NCBI RefSeq assembly: GCF_001949145.1
Contig: NW_019091717.1
Coordinates: 14,950 to 32,166 of the forward strand
Direction of reading: 5' to 3'
Source of the DNA: Acanthaster planci
Taxonomy: Eukaryota; Echinodermata; Asteroidea; Valvatida; Acanthasteridae
Length of the DNA stretch: 17,217 bases
Position numbers and translations under genes: made by a program. This document shows positions 16,101 to 17,217 of this stretch, piece after piece. Position 1 is the stretch's first letter, and each line of letters starts with the position of its first letter. Under the pieces are notes generated by a model. The model was not told the origin of the DNA. It worked only from the letters and a program-made list of their open reading frames with translations, and made no database searches.

Positions 16101-17217
16101 GTATGGATGCCTTTGTGTTTGCATGTAAAGACGGTGATTTCATCTACATTGAAATGTGTTATGTGAAATGTTGTTATATTAAATTAAGAGAACAATTTTT
16201 TTAATTCCTACGAAAAGTTACAGAGAGACCAGTATAGCATTGGTGCTGTTTGGCTTCCCCCTTTTTTTACCTTGAACTATTCTAGTTTCATGTACTTGAC
16301 ACACACTGCTCACCTCGAGATTGCATAATGTACATCCACGTAACTGGAATATCCTTCACAGATTGCAAAATGCATGAATATTACCCATGGTATCCTTAGT
16401 ACCAAATTGTACTTTTGGTTTGAAATTTGAAGACTCCTTCCACTAATACCTCAGACAGTTGACCCCTTTGTGTTGGTTGAGGGCCCACCATGTGGGTGGT
16501 GTTCAGCAGATGATAAAGTGACGAACTGGTTTTTATATGCTTTCCTGCAAAATTTTGACCCATAGTTTGTTGCAACCAGTTAGTTGTTATTCCAAAGTCA
16601 CAATTTCACTCTGCTGTGTCTTGTGCTACATCAAGCAGTGCGCGCCACACATGCTACTTTCCTTGAATGCATTTATAAGGGGATTGTTTGGTACTTACCA
16701 CGAATCACATGTCATAGATGTGGCTAGAGGGGCATTCACTAAACAGTAAGGTAAAATTGATGAACGAAATCATTGGTCAGATGTTGATCTATTATTTGAT
16801 TTGACTTTCTGACAGGAAAAAAAGTTTTATGCATGGGAATACAAGTGCTAGGACCTAATCCCCGTAATGGACTTCAGCTTGCTCTGTTATCCTCCCCAAG
16901 TCCACATTATATTTAGACATGCTAGTGTGAAACCACTCATTCACACTTAATATTGTTCATGCTCTGTTTTTCTACACATTTCTGAATAACGAGAGGAAGG
17001 GAGTGACCCATTCTTCTCACAATGGAAGTCAGGACAATTTTCAAAAGGGTCCTTTTTGTTAAACAGGTTGCTCCCACATTTTTTCCAAGCGACATTTGGA
17101 AGTCAGCAACAACATGCTGGCTGTTAACTGGATTTCAGTGGTTAACAGGGGACAGTGAGAAATGCGGTTGCGTTTGGCGTAAGGTAGTGGGCAGAGATGG
17201 TAAGCCTGTGGTATCGG
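16101..17217 (+). other. Start of SEH1 intron 9, open at the right edge
   Basis: Begins GTATGG. No segment resembles the expected next exon (blade 6, around VWRVSWN), so the intron extends past the window. No repeats or genes were recognised in these 1.1 kb. Confidence 0.75.

Noticed and set aside
1-17217. CRISPR arrays, operons, phage or bacterial defence systems
   Set aside because: The window is clearly eukaryotic, with spliced animal genes; no array of spaced repeats or prokaryotic gene cluster is present.

Overview
This is animal genomic DNA with intron-rich protein genes, GT-AG splice sites, a tRNA-derived SINE, fold-back (MITE-like) elements and AT-rich non-coding sequence. Protein content and repeat style suggest a marine invertebrate deuterostome, most likely an echinoderm. 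That guess rests on repeat texture recalled from memory (for example a repeat end near 3290-3362 that finishes in CACTGCCTTTAA) and on TTAGGG-like motifs. It is not proven by the window.

Two genes are recognisable, arranged head to head. On the minus strand, 1828 to 899 is an apparently single-exon NEURL2 (Neuralized-like 2, also called Ozz) gene: an NHR domain followed by a degenerate SOCS-box-like tail, the layout of a substrate adaptor for an Elongin B/C-Cullin ubiquitin ligase. On the plus strand, from 4380 to beyond the right edge, is SEH1 (SEH1L), a WD40 beta-propeller protein shared by the Nup107-160 (Y) nuclear-pore subcomplex and the GATOR2 complex that acts upstream of mTORC1. Nine SEH1 exons are visible (4380-4497, 5677-5727, 6702-6807, 7296-7336, 7933-8013, 8296-8373, 13253-13305, 14654-14746, 15954-16100). 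They encode about 255 residues and end inside the gene; the last blade and the tail lie outside. No direct functional link between the two genes is known to me.

Layout: 1-898 is the 3' flank of NEURL2 with no recognised gene. 1829-4379 is the shared divergent intergenic region; it holds a minisatellite, a perfect 26-bp palindrome, a repeat-element end and, next to SEH1, a CCAAT box and a CRE-like site. The SEH1 introns hold most of the unusual structure: a 198-bp fold-back element in intron 4; a decayed tandem duplication family in the 4.9-kb intron 6 that seems to begin inside exon 6; a 22-bp perfect inverted repeat with telomere-like TTAGGG units, also in intron 6; a SINE near the end of intron 6; and a 168-bp fold-back element in intron 7.

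The most consequential point for annotation is that SEH1 exon 1 carries one extra A in an A5 run (4398-4402). It puts a well-placed start codon (perfect Kozak context, peptide MALFVAK) out of frame with the conserved rest of the protein. It is probably an assembly or sequencing indel, or an allele. I found no clearly new biological system; the novelty is in mobile-element and duplication structure inside SEH1.
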